Shown: positions 38,282 to 46,571 of the stretch, in pieces
Numbering within the stretch: the stretch's first letter is position 1
Layout: each line of letters begins with the position of its first letter
Source of the DNA: Alphaproteobacteria bacterium
Lineage (GTDB): Bacteria; Pseudomonadota; Alphaproteobacteria; Micavibrionales; Micavibrionaceae
Direction: 5' to 3'
NCBI GenBank assembly: GCA_021775995.1
Contig: JAJFGS010000003.1
Location: 62,001-126,000 of the forward strand
Length of the DNA: 64,000 nucleotides
Notes under the pieces: generated by a model
Database searches by the model: none
What the model was told of the DNA's origin: nothing
What the model saw: only the letters and a program-made list of their open reading frames with translations
Made by a program: the position numbers and the translations under genes

Positions 38282-40114
38282 TTAACCCTTCGCTGCTTTA
38301 CGAGAAGCAGACTTACGGTCTGTTTCTTTTAAGTGTACTTTACGAAGGCGTAAGCTCTGAGGCGTCACTTCTACCAACTCGTCGTCATTAATGTACGCAA
38401 TCATTTCTTCTAGGCTCATACGTTTTGGTGCTGTAATTTTCACCGCTTCATCCGTACCAGAGGCACGAACATTTGTTAGTTGTTTTCCTTTAAGGATATT
38501 CACTTCTAAATCATTGTCACGATTATGCTCGCCAATAATCATACCTTCATAAACTTTTTCCTGATGGTCAACCATCATGATTCCACGGTCTTGTAAGTTG
38601 AAAATGGCATAAGCGACGGCTTCACCTGTTCCATTGGAAATCAGCGCACCATTACGACGTCCGCCAATATCGCCTTTATAAGGGCCGTAAGAATCAAAAA
38701 TACGGTTCATTAAACCGGTTCCACGTGTGTCCGTTAAAAATTGTGATTGATATCCAATCAAACTACGCGAAGGCGCAAGGAAAATAACACGTGTACGACC
38801 CACACCTGATGGGCGCATGTCTGTCATTTCTGCTTTACGCTGTGTCATTTTTTCAACAACTGATCCTGAGAACTCATCATCAACATCGACGGTAACTTCT
38901 TCGTATGGTTCTGTCCGTTGTCCGTTTTCATCTGTCTTATAAATCACGCGTGGGCGCGACACTGTCATCTCGAATCCTTCACGGCGCATTGTTTCAATCA
39001 AAACACCCAATTGCAATTCACCACGCCCTGCCAATTCAAAAGCATCTTTACCAGCAGACTCGCTGACTTTAATCGCAACGTTTGTTTCTGCTTCGGCCAA
39101 AAGACGGTCGCGGATCATTGTTGAGGTAAGTTTTTTACCTTCTTGTCCTGCATAGGGACTGTCATTCACTGTAATAGTTACTGCCATTGTTGGCGGGTCA
39201 ACAGGATCAGATGGAACTGGTGTGGTAACAGACGGGTCACAAATTGTATCGGCAACGGATGTCTTTGCCATTCCTGCGATACAAACAATGTCACCGGCAA
39301 CGGCTTCTTCTACTGGTTCACGGTCAATACCGTTAAACGCCATTAATTTTGTAAGACGGAAAGTTTCTACTGTTTTACCATCCAATGAAATTGCTTTTAC
39401 AGACATATTCACTTTGGCTTTACCTGAATATATTTTACCAGTCAGTGTGCGACCTAAATAAGTGTCTGCACCAAGCAAAGTTGAAAGCATTGTAAATGGC
39501 GCTGTTGTATCAACATCTGGCGCAGGAACATGTTTTAAAACTAATTCCAATAGCGGGTGCAGGTTATCACGTGGGCCATCAAGTTCGGGTGTGCACCATC
39601 CGTCACGACCAGAAGCATAAAGTACTGGGAAATCAAGTTGCTCATCGGTTGCATCAAGCGATGCAAACAGATCAAAAACTTCATTGAGAACTTCATCAGG
39701 ACGTGAATCTGAACGGTCAATCTTATTGATAAGAACGACAGGACGCATACCAAGTTTAAGCGCTTTACCCAAAACGAATTTTGTTTGTGGTAATGGACCT
39801 TCAGCAGAATCCGTTAAAAGAATAACGCCATCACACATACTTAAGACACGTTCAACCTCACCACCAAAATCGGCATGGCCTGGTGTGTCAATAATATTGA
39901 TGCGTGTACCTTCCCAATCAACAGAAGTACATTTGGCTAAAATTGTAATGCCGCGCTCTTTTTCCAAATCATTGGAATCCATGACACGTTCATCAACTTG
40001 TTGATTATCGCGGAATGACCCACTTTGTTGTAAAATGGAATCGATCAAGGTTGTCTTGCCATGGTCAACGTGGGCAATAATCGCAATATTGCGAATGTCT
40101 TTAGGGTCTCTCAT
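38282..40114 (-). CDS. typA: ribosome-associated GTPase TypA/BipA
   Basis: A 610-residue translational GTPase. G1 is AHVDHGKTT, G2 RGITI, G3 DTPGHADF, G4 NKID. EF-G-like domains III and V and the BipA C-terminal domain follow. It binds the ribosome and assists 50S assembly and stress adaptation. I start at ATG 40114 (MRDPKDIRNIAI) with GAGAAT ahead, not the long frame from 40198, which would add 28 unlike-family residues. Confidence 0.95.
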   Translation of the reverse strand: MRDPKDIRNIAIIAHVDHGKTTLIDSILQQSGSFRDNQQVDERVMDSNDLEKERGITILAKCTSVDWEGTRINIIDTPGHADFGGEVERVLSMCDGVILLTDSAEGPLPQTKFVLGKALKLGMRPVVLINKIDRSDSRPDEVLNEVFDLFASLDATDEQLDFPVLYASGRDGWCTPELDGPRDNLHPLLELVLKHVPAPDVDTTAPFTMLSTLLGADTYLGRTLTGKIYSGKAKVNMSVKAISLDGKTVETFRLTKLMAFNGIDREPVEEAVAGDIVCIAGMAKTSVADTICDPSVTTPVPSDPVDPPTMAVTITVNDSPYAGQEGKKLTSTMIRDRLLAEAETNVAIKVSESAGKDAFELAGRGELQLGVLIETMRREGFEMTVSRPRVIYKTDENGQRTEPYEEVTVDVDDEFSGSVVEKMTQRKAEMTDMRPSGVGRTRVIFLAPSRSLIGYQSQFLTDTRGTGLMNRIFDSYGPYKGDIGGRRNGALISNGTGEAVAYAIFNLQDRGIMMVDHQEKVYEGMIIGEHNRDNDLEVNILKGKQLTNVRASGTDEAVKITAPKRMSLEEMIAYINDDELVEVTPQSLRLRKVHLKETDRKSASRKAAKG

Positions 40115-40224
40115 ATTATTCTCTTTATATTTAACTTCAATGGCAGGGTTTATAGGGTTTCGGCGGAAATAGCTAGCAAAAAAGCAGCCTTTTCTCACTT
40201 GCGGGCATTAGGGCTTTTAATAAG

Positions 40225-40389
40225 CTAAAAATCAGTACAACGGCCGTCTTTTTCCCAATCTCCATAGCGTGTTGGATCAGGGCCATTTTGACCACCATAT
40301 TCGTCATTTTTTTGATTAAGCTCTTTGGCTTTATCTTTGTGCTTTTTTGCAGTTTCTGGTGTTTCAGGGCTTGGTTTTTTCTTGTTCAT
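40225..40389 (-). CDS. SDHAF4-like succinate dehydrogenase assembly factor (DUF1674)
   Basis: A 54-residue protein, highly charged, with the diagnostic C-terminus GPDPTRYGDWEKDGRCTDF. This is DUF1674/SDHAF4, which binds flavinylated SdhA during complex II assembly. ATG 40389 gives the normal length. It lies after typA on the opposite side of the chorismate mutase start. Confidence 0.88.
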   Translation of the reverse strand: MNKKKPSPETPETAKKHKDKAKELNQKNDEYGGQNGPDPTRYGDWEKDGRCTDF

Positions 40390-40429
40390 ATCTAACCATA
40401 TCCTCATGTTTTAGTCGTTTCAATTCATT

Positions 40430-40497
40430 TTGTGACTAGGCGCAAGCGACGACAGGTAGTATAAGGCTACCTTAGGAGCGTGGCAACAACGTCACAA
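40430..40497 (+). other. possible structured leader before chorismate mutase
   Basis: Outer arms TTGTGAC (40430-40436) and GTCACAA (40491-40497) enclose an inner hairpin, AGGTAG / CTACCT (40454-40459, 40467-40472). The far arm ends 18 bases before the chorismate mutase ATG. It could be a leader RNA structure or chance pairing. Confidence 0.3.
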
Positions 40498-40515
40498 CAT
40501 TAATTGGGATGACTA

Positions 40516-40797
40516 ATGACTGAAATATTAAAGCCTTTGCGAATAAAAATCGACTCTTTAGATGAACAGCTTGTAAAATTGTTGGTCGAGCGTGAAAAAA
40601 TTGTTCATCAGGTTGCGGCGATAAAGGAAGAGCAGGGAATTCCTGTTGTTATACCTGAACGCATTGATGAGGTTATCGATCAGGCTGGTATAAAAGCCAA
40701 GGAGCTTGGTGGAACAGAAAATTATATGCGCCAAATATATAAACGTATTGTCGAGCTTTCTTGCGATCTCGAAAATGACTTTATAGATAAGGCATAA
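40516..40797 (+). CDS. chorismate mutase (AroQ type)
   Basis: A 93-residue all-helical chorismate mutase converting chorismate to prephenate for Phe and Tyr. Conserved pieces: LRIKIDSLDEQLVKLLVERE (with the catalytic Arg and the D-LL-R pattern), KEEQGIPVVIPER, and the ending helix YKRIVELSCDLE. It is a single-domain enzyme, not fused. It precedes rsmB by three bases, so the two are one transcript. Confidence 0.92.
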   Translation: MTEILKPLRIKIDSLDEQLVKLLVEREKIVHQVAAIKEEQGIPVVIPERIDEVIDQAGIKAKELGGTENYMRQIYKRIVELSCDLENDFIDKA

Positions 40798-40800
40798 TTA

Positions 40801-42111
40801 ATGTCCGAAGATAACGGTCTTTATACCCGTCAAGTTGCCTATAAAATTTTGGTCGAAGTTTTAGGACAACGAAACCCACTTGATCAAACGCTGGCACGCC
40901 ATAAAGAATTTAACACGTTAGAAGGGCGAGAACGTAATCTTGCTCGCATGATTGTGGCGACTGTTTTGCGCCGTAAAAATCAAATGGATAAGTTGATTGT
41001 GCAGGCGCAAGATAAAAAACAAGAACTTCATCCGTCTTCAATTTACTATGTTTTATATATCGGTGTTGCCCAATTATTATTTATGGATGTGCCTGATCAT
41101 GCCGCCGTTGACGTTACGGTTCGTTTGGCTGAAGCAGAAAAAATGGAACGTCAAAAGGGTTTAATTAACGCCCTTCTTCGCCGTATTGGGCGTGAGGGTA
41201 AAGAGTGGCTTGCCGCAATGGATGAAGTGCAAACTACAATTCCACAATGGCTTTTGGAACAATGGGTCAAAGATTACGGTTTAGCTGAGGCTGCGACGAT
41301 AAGCGCTGCTTCTTTAAAGGAAGCTTATATTGATATCACGTTAAAAGAGAGTAAGCCTCATTGGCCTGAAACATTGGAAGGGGGTATTCTTCCGACTGGA
41401 TCTTTGCGTTTAAAGGGTAGTGGTAACGTGATGGAGCTTGAAGGTTTTAAAGAAGGGGACTGGTGGGTTCAAGATGCATCCGCAGCAATTCCTGCTCAAC
41501 TCTTTGGTGATTTGAACGGTAAAACGGTCGTTGATCTTTGCGCCGCACCTGGTGGTAAAACATCGCAACTTGCCGCACAACATGCCCAAGTGATTGCGTT
41601 GGATCGTTCTGCCAAACGGATGGATCGTTTAACTGAAAATATGACACGGCTTGGTTTTAAACAACGTGTTGAAATTGCCATTGGTGATGGTGCCCTTTGG
41701 TTGCCAACCGAACCTGTTGATGCTGTGTTACTAGATGCGCCTTGTTCGGCTACGGGGACTATTCGTCGTCATCCAGACGTCATGCATCTAAAAAACTCGC
41801 AAGATATTCATCGGTTGAACGACCTTCAAACACGTTTGTTAGAAAATGTTGCGAAGATGCTGAAGCCTGACGGTACGCTAATTTACTGCACCTGCTCTTT
41901 ACAAAAAATTGAAGGGGAACAGCAAGTGGATCAATTTTTGGCCAATAATGCAGATTTTACCCGTAAGCCTATTGTGGCCGATGAAATTGGCGGTTTAAGC
42001 GAACTTATTACAAAAGATGGCGACCTTCGTATTTTGCCTTATCATCTCGCCGACCAAGGTGGTATGGATGGCTTCTATGTCGCGCGGTTGGTTAAAAATT
42101 TAGCATCCTGA
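40801..42111 (+). CDS. rsmB: RsmB/NOP-family rRNA m5C methyltransferase
   Basis: A 436-residue protein with an N-terminal NusB-like domain (RQVAYKILVEVL onward) and a C-terminal SAM methyltransferase: DLCAAPGGKTSQLA, LDAPCSATGTIRRHPD, and the catalytic cysteine in IYCTCSLQKIEGE. It methylates C967 of 16S rRNA in E. coli. The stop codon is inside a palindromic repeat. Confidence 0.95.
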   Translation: MSEDNGLYTRQVAYKILVEVLGQRNPLDQTLARHKEFNTLEGRERNLARMIVATVLRRKNQMDKLIVQAQDKKQELHPSSIYYVLYIGVAQLLFMDVPDHAAVDVTVRLAEAEKMERQKGLINALLRRIGREGKEWLAAMDEVQTTIPQWLLEQWVKDYGLAEAATISAASLKEAYIDITLKESKPHWPETLEGGILPTGSLRLKGSGNVMELEGFKEGDWWVQDASAAIPAQLFGDLNGKTVVDLCAAPGGKTSQLAAQHAQVIALDRSAKRMDRLTENMTRLGFKQRVEIAIGDGALWLPTEPVDAVLLDAPCSATGTIRRHPDVMHLKNSQDIHRLNDLQTRLLENVAKMLKPDGTLIYCTCSLQKIEGEQQVDQFLANNADFTRKPIVADEIGGLSELITKDGDLRILPYHLADQGGMDGFYVARLVKNLAS

Positions 42112-42166
42112 CGAAAGTCAGGATCCAGATAATCAGAAGTGGATCCCAAATCAAGTTTGGGATGCT
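42103..42166. repeat. tandem palindromic repeat pair
   Basis: Two perfect hairpins 18 bases apart: ATCCTGAC/GTCAGGAT around GAAA (42105-42124), and ATCCCAAA/TTTGGGAT around TCAAG (42143-42163). Similar GGATCCCAAA...TTTGGGAT units are scattered in many alphaproteobacterial genomes. The first overlaps the rsmB stop. It may also act as a processing or termination signal. Confidence 0.7.
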
Positions 42167-42320
42167 ATGACTACATATATCTTGGTGTCTTTGTGCCTTG
42201 GTGGTTCAATTTTCTTAAGACTAATATTTGCACTGTGGATAAAATCTCTGTACTATAGGGTATATAAGGATTCTCCTTATAGATTTTACACCAATTAGCT
42301 TATGAGGAACTGAGTTTACC

Positions 42321-42977
42321 ATGGCCCAGAACATAAAAATTGCACCCTCAATTCTATCTGCTGACTTTGGTCATTTGGCCGATGAAGTCGCCGCCGTTGA
42401 TGCCGCTGGGGCAGATTATATACATATTGATGTGATGGACGGGCATTTTGTCCCTAATATTTCCTTTGGCGCACCGGTGATGAAGCATGTACGCGCTGTT
42501 TCCAAAAAGATTTTCGATGTTCATTTAATGATTGCACCCTGTGATCCGTACCTAAAAGACTTTGCTGATGCTGGGGCTGATATTATTACAATTCATGCCG
42601 AGGCGGGGCCGCACATTCATCGCTCGCTTCAACAAATACGTGCCTTGGGTAAAAAGGCTGGTATTGCGCTTAATCCTGCAACACCGACAGATTTTTTGGA
42701 CTGTATCATTGATGATGTTGATCTCATTCTCTGCATGACGGTGAATCCTGGTTTTGGCGGGCAGAGCTTCATTCCTGTGCTTGATAAAATTGCCGATATT
42801 CGTAAACGCATAGATAAAACGGGTCGTGACATCGACTTAGAGGTTGATGGCGGTATCACCCCTGAGACAGCCAAAGATGTTATTGCCGCTGGTGCAAATG
42901 TTTTGGTAGCGGGAACGTCCGTTTTTAAAGATGGCCCAGAGGGCTATGCTAAAAATATTGCGGCGTTGAGAGGATAA
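42321..42977 (+). CDS. rpe: ribulose-phosphate 3-epimerase
   Basis: A 218-residue TIM-barrel epimerase of the pentose phosphate pathway. Catalytic and metal residues: [29 protein letters not shown] and EVDGGI. Normal length. The heparinase-like gene starts three bases after it. Confidence 0.96.
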   Translation: MAQNIKIAPSILSADFGHLADEVAAVDAAGADYIHIDVMDGHFVPNISFGAPVMKHVRAVSKKIFDVHLMIAPCDPYLKDFADAGADIITIHAEAGPHIHRSLQQIRALGKKAGIALNPATPTDFLDCIIDDVDLILCMTVNPGFGGQSFIPVLDKIADIRKRIDKTGRDIDLEVDGGITPETAKDVIAAGANVLVAGTSVFKDGPEGYAKNIAALRG

Positions 42978-42980
42978 AAA

Positions 42981-44633
42981 TTGTCTCTGCTTCATTCGGT
43001 TCAAACAACGGTTATTAAAAAAATACGTACTCATGCAGGACGTTTAACCTATAACTCTCCTTTATATAATTGGAGCTTGGGCGGCACTGTCCCTCATAAA
43101 CTTTTATTTAGTCCTTGTGATCTTTGGGCAGGGGATGCGGATAATGCGCGCTGGCTGATTCACTCTGGGGCTTTTACCATCGAAGGGGACAGGCTCGAAC
43201 TTCATAATGCGAATTGGAACCCCCAAGATGCAGGTGAAAATTGGATCGCCCATATTAATAGTTTTGATTGGATACGTGATCTTCGCGCTCTTGGTGGTGA
43301 TGCTGGACGTAAATCTGCAAGAAAAATGATTGAAAATTGGATTCACAATCACCAAAGCTGGGATGAAGTGACATGGCGTTCTGATTTGGTTGGTCGCCGT
43401 TTGGGCAATTGGTTGGCGGGGTACGATTTTTTTGGTGAAAGCGCAGATGAGCGTTTTCAAGAGTTATTTTTAGATTCTGTTGTAAGGCAGTTGCGTCATT
43501 TAGGGCACGCCTTACCGGGTATGCTTTCTGGCTTACCACTTCTTTACGCTATTAAAGGGTTGGCTTACGGTGGATTGACTTTAGAAGGTCGTGAAAATTA
43601 CTTAGAACAAGCTTTAAATTTACTCGATGATCAAATTGATAAACAAATTTTAAGCGATGGTGGGCATGTCACCCGCAATCCTCAATCCCTGATGGAAACA
43701 ATACGTATTTTGATTGATATTCGCGCCGCTCTTCGTCAGGGCGGTTATCCGAGTATTGTTAAAATTCAACATGGCTTAGATCGCGCTGTTCCGGCTCTTC
43801 GTTTTTTCCGTCATGGTGATGGGGCGTTTGCACTTTTTAATAACTGTCAAGAAAGCACAGTAGAAAAAATTAAAAATGCGGTGATGCAGGCTTCAAGCCG
43901 TGCCCGCACTTTAAATTCACTCCCTCATTCAGGGTATGAGCGCGTATCAATGGGGCGCTCGCTTTTAATTGCTGATGTGGGTAAACCTCCATCATGGCCG
44001 CATGATCAGAATGCTCATATTGCGCCGCTTTCTTTTGAATTTTCTCATGGGCGTGAACGAATTTTTGTAAATTGTGGGACGCACCCAACATGTGAAAAAT
44101 GGCAAGATGCATTGCGTTCTACACCGGCCCATAACACTTTAATTATTGATGATCGTAATATGTGTGATCTGAACAAAGATGGTTCTATGGGGCATCGTCC
44201 TAAAACAATTGTCGTGGATCGTGATGATAAGAAAGAGGTTACTCTCATTGATGCTTGCCATGATGGGTATGTACCAATCAATGGTATTACCCATCGTCGT
44301 CGTTTTTATATGGCGGATAAGGGGCATGATTTCCGTGGCGAAGATAATTTAACCTGTGCGACAGGCCTTGCTGTACCACATGATGTTGCCTTACGTTTTC
44401 ACCTTCATCCAAAGGTGATGGTGTCCTTGATTAAAGGTGGAGAAGAAGCCTTGCTACGTTTGAATAATGGCACGGGCTGGCGCTTTACGGCGCAAGGCGG
44501 TAAGTTAGAGTTAGAAAATTCTGTTTATCTTGGCGAAGGCATAAGACCGCGTAAAACCAAGCAACTCGTCATCCGTGGTAACATGACCACCGATCACGCT
44601 CAATTTAAATGGGCGTTGCAGTTGGAGAGTTAA
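42981..44633 (+). CDS. heparinase II/III family protein
   Basis: A 550-residue protein of the heparinase II/III family: an N-terminal helical toroid with a WxxxL-rich region (WLAGYDFF), and a C-terminal beta domain (SFEFSHGRERIFVNCGT, HNTLIIDD). It starts at TTG 42981, with GAGAGGA ahead and no nearby ATG. It may be a polysaccharide lyase on envelope or storage glycan. The family is often seen next to rsmB and rpe in alphaproteobacteria, followed by purH, which is missing here. Confidence 0.88.
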   Translation: MSLLHSVQTTVIKKIRTHAGRLTYNSPLYNWSLGGTVPHKLLFSPCDLWAGDADNARWLIHSGAFTIEGDRLELHNANWNPQDAGENWIAHINSFDWIRDLRALGGDAGRKSARKMIENWIHNHQSWDEVTWRSDLVGRRLGNWLAGYDFFGESADERFQELFLDSVVRQLRHLGHALPGMLSGLPLLYAIKGLAYGGLTLEGRENYLEQALNLLDDQIDKQILSDGGHVTRNPQSLMETIRILIDIRAALRQGGYPSIVKIQHGLDRAVPALRFFRHGDGAFALFNNCQESTVEKIKNAVMQASSRARTLNSLPHSGYERVSMGRSLLIADVGKPPSWPHDQNAHIAPLSFEFSHGRERIFVNCGTHPTCEKWQDALRSTPAHNTLIIDDRNMCDLNKDGSMGHRPKTIVVDRDDKKEVTLIDACHDGYVPINGITHRRRFYMADKGHDFRGEDNLTCATGLAVPHDVALRFHLHPKVMVSLIKGGEEALLRLNNGTGWRFTAQGGKLELENSVYLGEGIRPRKTKQLVIRGNMTTDHAQFKWALQLES

Positions 44634-45289
44634 GCTGCTTTTAATCTTGGTTTTGTAGATTTTTTCCAAAGAGATTCAAACTGTGCTTTATGTAGTTTTG
44701 TTATTTCTGGTTCATTCAGGATATAGATTCGGATATTTTTTGTTCCAAAAATTATCATCGCAACTTTTGATCCATAAATATAAAAGGGAACAGAAAAGAA
44801 TGAATCTTTCGGTGTCCATCGATATTCTGCATAAGCCGAACCTGGAAAATAAGTATCTCCTTCTTCAACAAGAATTTTATATTTTATTTTTGCATTTTGC
44901 ATTTTATTTATATGGCTTTCAGGAGGTGTGCTCCCAAACCCACGGATAAATTTTCTTTCATCCACATTGCTAACATAGATAAATTTTGGTTTAGATTTTT
45001 CTATTTCTTCATAAATATCTTCATAAAACTCTCTGAATCCTTTTTGTCCTGTTAAAGTTCTAATATTAGTTGAGGTTCTATAGATACTATCATTTTTGCC
45101 AAAGCCAATCCCACTATCTTCAAACGCCACTCTAATTTTTTCTAATGTCGTTTTCGTTGGTGTGCTTGTTTCATGTTCAAAGGCACTAATGGTTTGGGCA
45201 TGCATACCACATTTTTTAGCGAGCCCAGGCTGGCTCCAATTTAATAAACCACGTGCGGCACGGCATTGTGAGGGGGTTATAAAATTCAT
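44630..45289 (-). CDS. XRE regulator with TrmB/PLD-like sensor domain (copy 1)
   Basis: A 219-residue protein. Residues about 5-60 are an XRE helix-turn-helix (RAARGLLNWSQPGLAKKCGM, then TISAFEHE). The C-terminal domain (about 85-215) has KFIYVSNVDE, KIKYKILVEEGDT, EYRW and YIYGSKVAMIIF, like the sensor part of TrmB-type regulators (PLD fold). It is a tandem paralogue of the next gene upstream, with one base between them. Signal unknown. Confidence 0.8.
   Translation of the reverse strand: MNFITPSQCRAARGLLNWSQPGLAKKCGMHAQTISAFEHETSTPTKTTLEKIRVAFEDSGIGFGKNDSIYRTSTNIRTLTGQKGFREFYEDIYEEIEKSKPKFIYVSNVDERKFIRGFGSTPPESHINKMQNAKIKYKILVEEGDTYFPGSAYAEYRWTPKDSFFSVPFYIYGSKVAMIIFGTKNIRIYILNEPEITKLHKAQFESLWKKSTKPRLKAA
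45108..45289 (-). repeat. direct repeat unit A (HTH end of copy 1)
   Basis: About 182 bp encoding the start of copy 1, closely similar to 45808-45989 in copy 2, with scattered substitutions. Evidence of a tandem gene duplication with later divergence of the sensor domains. Confidence 0.75.
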
Positions 45290-45290
45290 G

Positions 45291-45989
45291 TTATGCTTTT
45301 TTCTTTTCTATTTTTTCTGTGGGTTTATACCCGGCTACATTTGGTATTGTTGTGATATCATCCCAAACAGAGTCAAACAAAAGACAAAAACTATCGTAAA
45401 TATCTTTACTATGTAAGATAAAAATTTTGACTGAATCTTTTTTAAATTTAAGGAAAGCAATTTTTTCTCCGTAACAATATATAGATTGCTCGTTAAATAT
45501 TTTTTTTGGTACCCATCTATATTCTGCATGTTTATTACCAATAAAATTTGTGTCTCCTTCTTTGCAAGTTATATGAAAAGAAAAATCATCACGAATTTTT
45601 TGCATTCTTTTTGTATGTTTTTCGTACCATTCTTCGCCTAACCATTCTATAAAATAATCAGGTCGACCATTCCACAATCTAATTTTTCCACCTCTCTCTT
45701 TTGCCTGTTTGTAAACGTCATCCATTAATAAACGAAACCCTTCTTGCCCCTCATAGGTAACAACATCAGAAATATTTGGATTAACCCCTCCCTGTTCAGT
45801 AAAAACAACGCCTGCATTTTTGAGGGCAATCCTAATCTTCTCTAATGTGGTCTTCGTTGGTGTGCCTGTCTCATGTTCAAACGCACTGATGGTTTGGACA
45901 TGCATACCACATTTTTTGGCGAGTTCAGGCTGGCTCCAATTGAGCAAACCACGTGCGGCGCGGCATTGTGAGGGAGTTATAAGGTCCAT
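45291..45989 (-). CDS. XRE regulator with TrmB/PLD-like sensor domain (copy 2)
   Basis: A 232-residue paralogue of the downstream copy. The HTH region is almost identical (about 180 bp of DNA very similar), while the sensor domain has diverged: RLWNGRPDYFIEWLG, HITCKEGDTNF, EYRWVPKK, YCYGEKIAFLKF. ATG 45989 (MDLITPSQC) is spaced five bases after GGAG; a GTG at 45995 is too close. The gene pair fills the place where purH or alr would be in related genomes. Confidence 0.8.
   Translation of the reverse strand: MDLITPSQCRAARGLLNWSQPELAKKCGMHVQTISAFEHETGTPTKTTLEKIRIALKNAGVVFTEQGGVNPNISDVVTYEGQEGFRLLMDDVYKQAKERGGKIRLWNGRPDYFIEWLGEEWYEKHTKRMQKIRDDFSFHITCKEGDTNFIGNKHAEYRWVPKKIFNEQSIYCYGEKIAFLKFKKDSVKIFILHSKDIYDSFCLLFDSVWDDITTIPNVAGYKPTEKIEKKKA
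45808..45989 (-). repeat. direct repeat unit B (HTH end of copy 2)
   Basis: The partner of 45108-45289. Long identical blocks occur, for example around CATGCATACCACATTTTTT and in the start region. Confidence 0.75.
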
Positions 45990-46124
45990 AATCACTCCAT
46001 TTTCGTATAAAATTCGGTTACAGTCTAATTTTATATAATATTATTTTGTTGCTGTATAGGCGTTGTTTTCTTAATATAGTTTCAATACTGCAAAGCATAG
46101 CAGCAATAGAAGGTGTAACTTTAC

Positions 46125-46165
46125 GATAAGCCGTTTACGATGTTCCCCACCGTAAACGGCTTATC
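46125..46165. repeat. 15-bp perfect inverted repeat
   Basis: Arms GATAAGCCGTTTACG and CGTAAACGGCTTATC around 11 nt. It lies between the leftward XRE genes and the rightward SOS promoter. No T run follows on either side, so it is not a plain terminator. Candidate operator or small structured RNA. Confidence 0.7.
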
Positions 46166-46181
46166 TATAAATTAAATAAAA

Positions 46182-46196
46182 GTTCTTGTAATGTTC
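46182..46196 (+). promoter_or_regulatory. LexA (SOS) box of alphaproteobacterial type
   Basis: GTTC TTGTAAT GTTC: a perfect match to GTTC-N7-GTTC. It ends directly before a -35 element. A third GTTC is at 46212. It should repress the rightward promoter until DNA damage. Confidence 0.75.
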
Positions 46197-46225
46197 TTGT
46201 ATTCACGTTATGTTCTTTTTATGAT
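46197..46225 (+). promoter_or_regulatory. sigma-70-type promoter behind the SOS box
   Basis: -35 TTGTAT (46197-46202), 17-bp spacer, -10 TATGAT (46220-46225). Transcription would start near 46232 and run into the small ORF at 46296 and radA. Confidence 0.6.
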
Positions 46226-46295
46226 TATTTATCTCATCAGCTCCAGTTTCATGACCTATCTTCTCTATCGCTTTGTTTAAGGCGAGGAGGGAATC

Positions 46296-46571
46296 ATGTC
46301 ATTCTATTATCGGTTCGGCATTATGACTGAAATCAAATATTCTATCATCATGGGAATGTTTTTGGCTTTGGTTGTGACAAACGAACTGATAGAAAAAATT
46401 TTTTTCAAAAAAGTAAGTCTCCTTTTCAGTATGATTTTAAATCAAAGGCTTACTTCAAAAACGAGAGCAAAATCTAGACTTACTCCCTTAAAAACCAAGT
46501 CTAGATTGTGGGAAATGGCACCCCCCCCCTCCCAAAAATACGATCAAACTGATAGGAGTGTTTATGGCTAA
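46296..46571 (+). CDS. small membrane ORF under SOS-type control
   Basis: A 91-residue ORF, not recognised. GAGGAGG sits five bases before the ATG, a strong ribosome site. Residues about 14-36 are one hydrophobic helix (YSIIMGMFLALVV) followed by KIFFKK. The rest is basic and low-complexity, with a PPP from a C9 tract (46521-46529), and overlaps radA by eight bases. Small LexA-controlled membrane peptides (such as Caulobacter SidA) block cell division, so that role is a possibility. The second half contains an inverted repeat and may not be a conserved protein part. Confidence 0.45.
   Translation: MSFYYRFGIMTEIKYSIIMGMFLALVVTNELIEKIFFKKVSLLFSMILNQRLTSKTRAKSRLTPLKTKSRLWEMAPPPSQKYDQTDRSVYG
46471..46507. 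repeat. 11-bp perfect inverted repeat before radA
   Basis: AATCTAGACTT and AAGTCTAGATT around 15 nt, followed 14 bases later by a C9 homopolymer. Together they sit in the 95 bases before radA and may form an RNA structure in its leader. Confidence 0.6.

Noticed and set aside
38918-40004. Several plus-strand ORFs opposite typA
   Set aside because: All mirror the typA frame; no ribosome sites and no family features.
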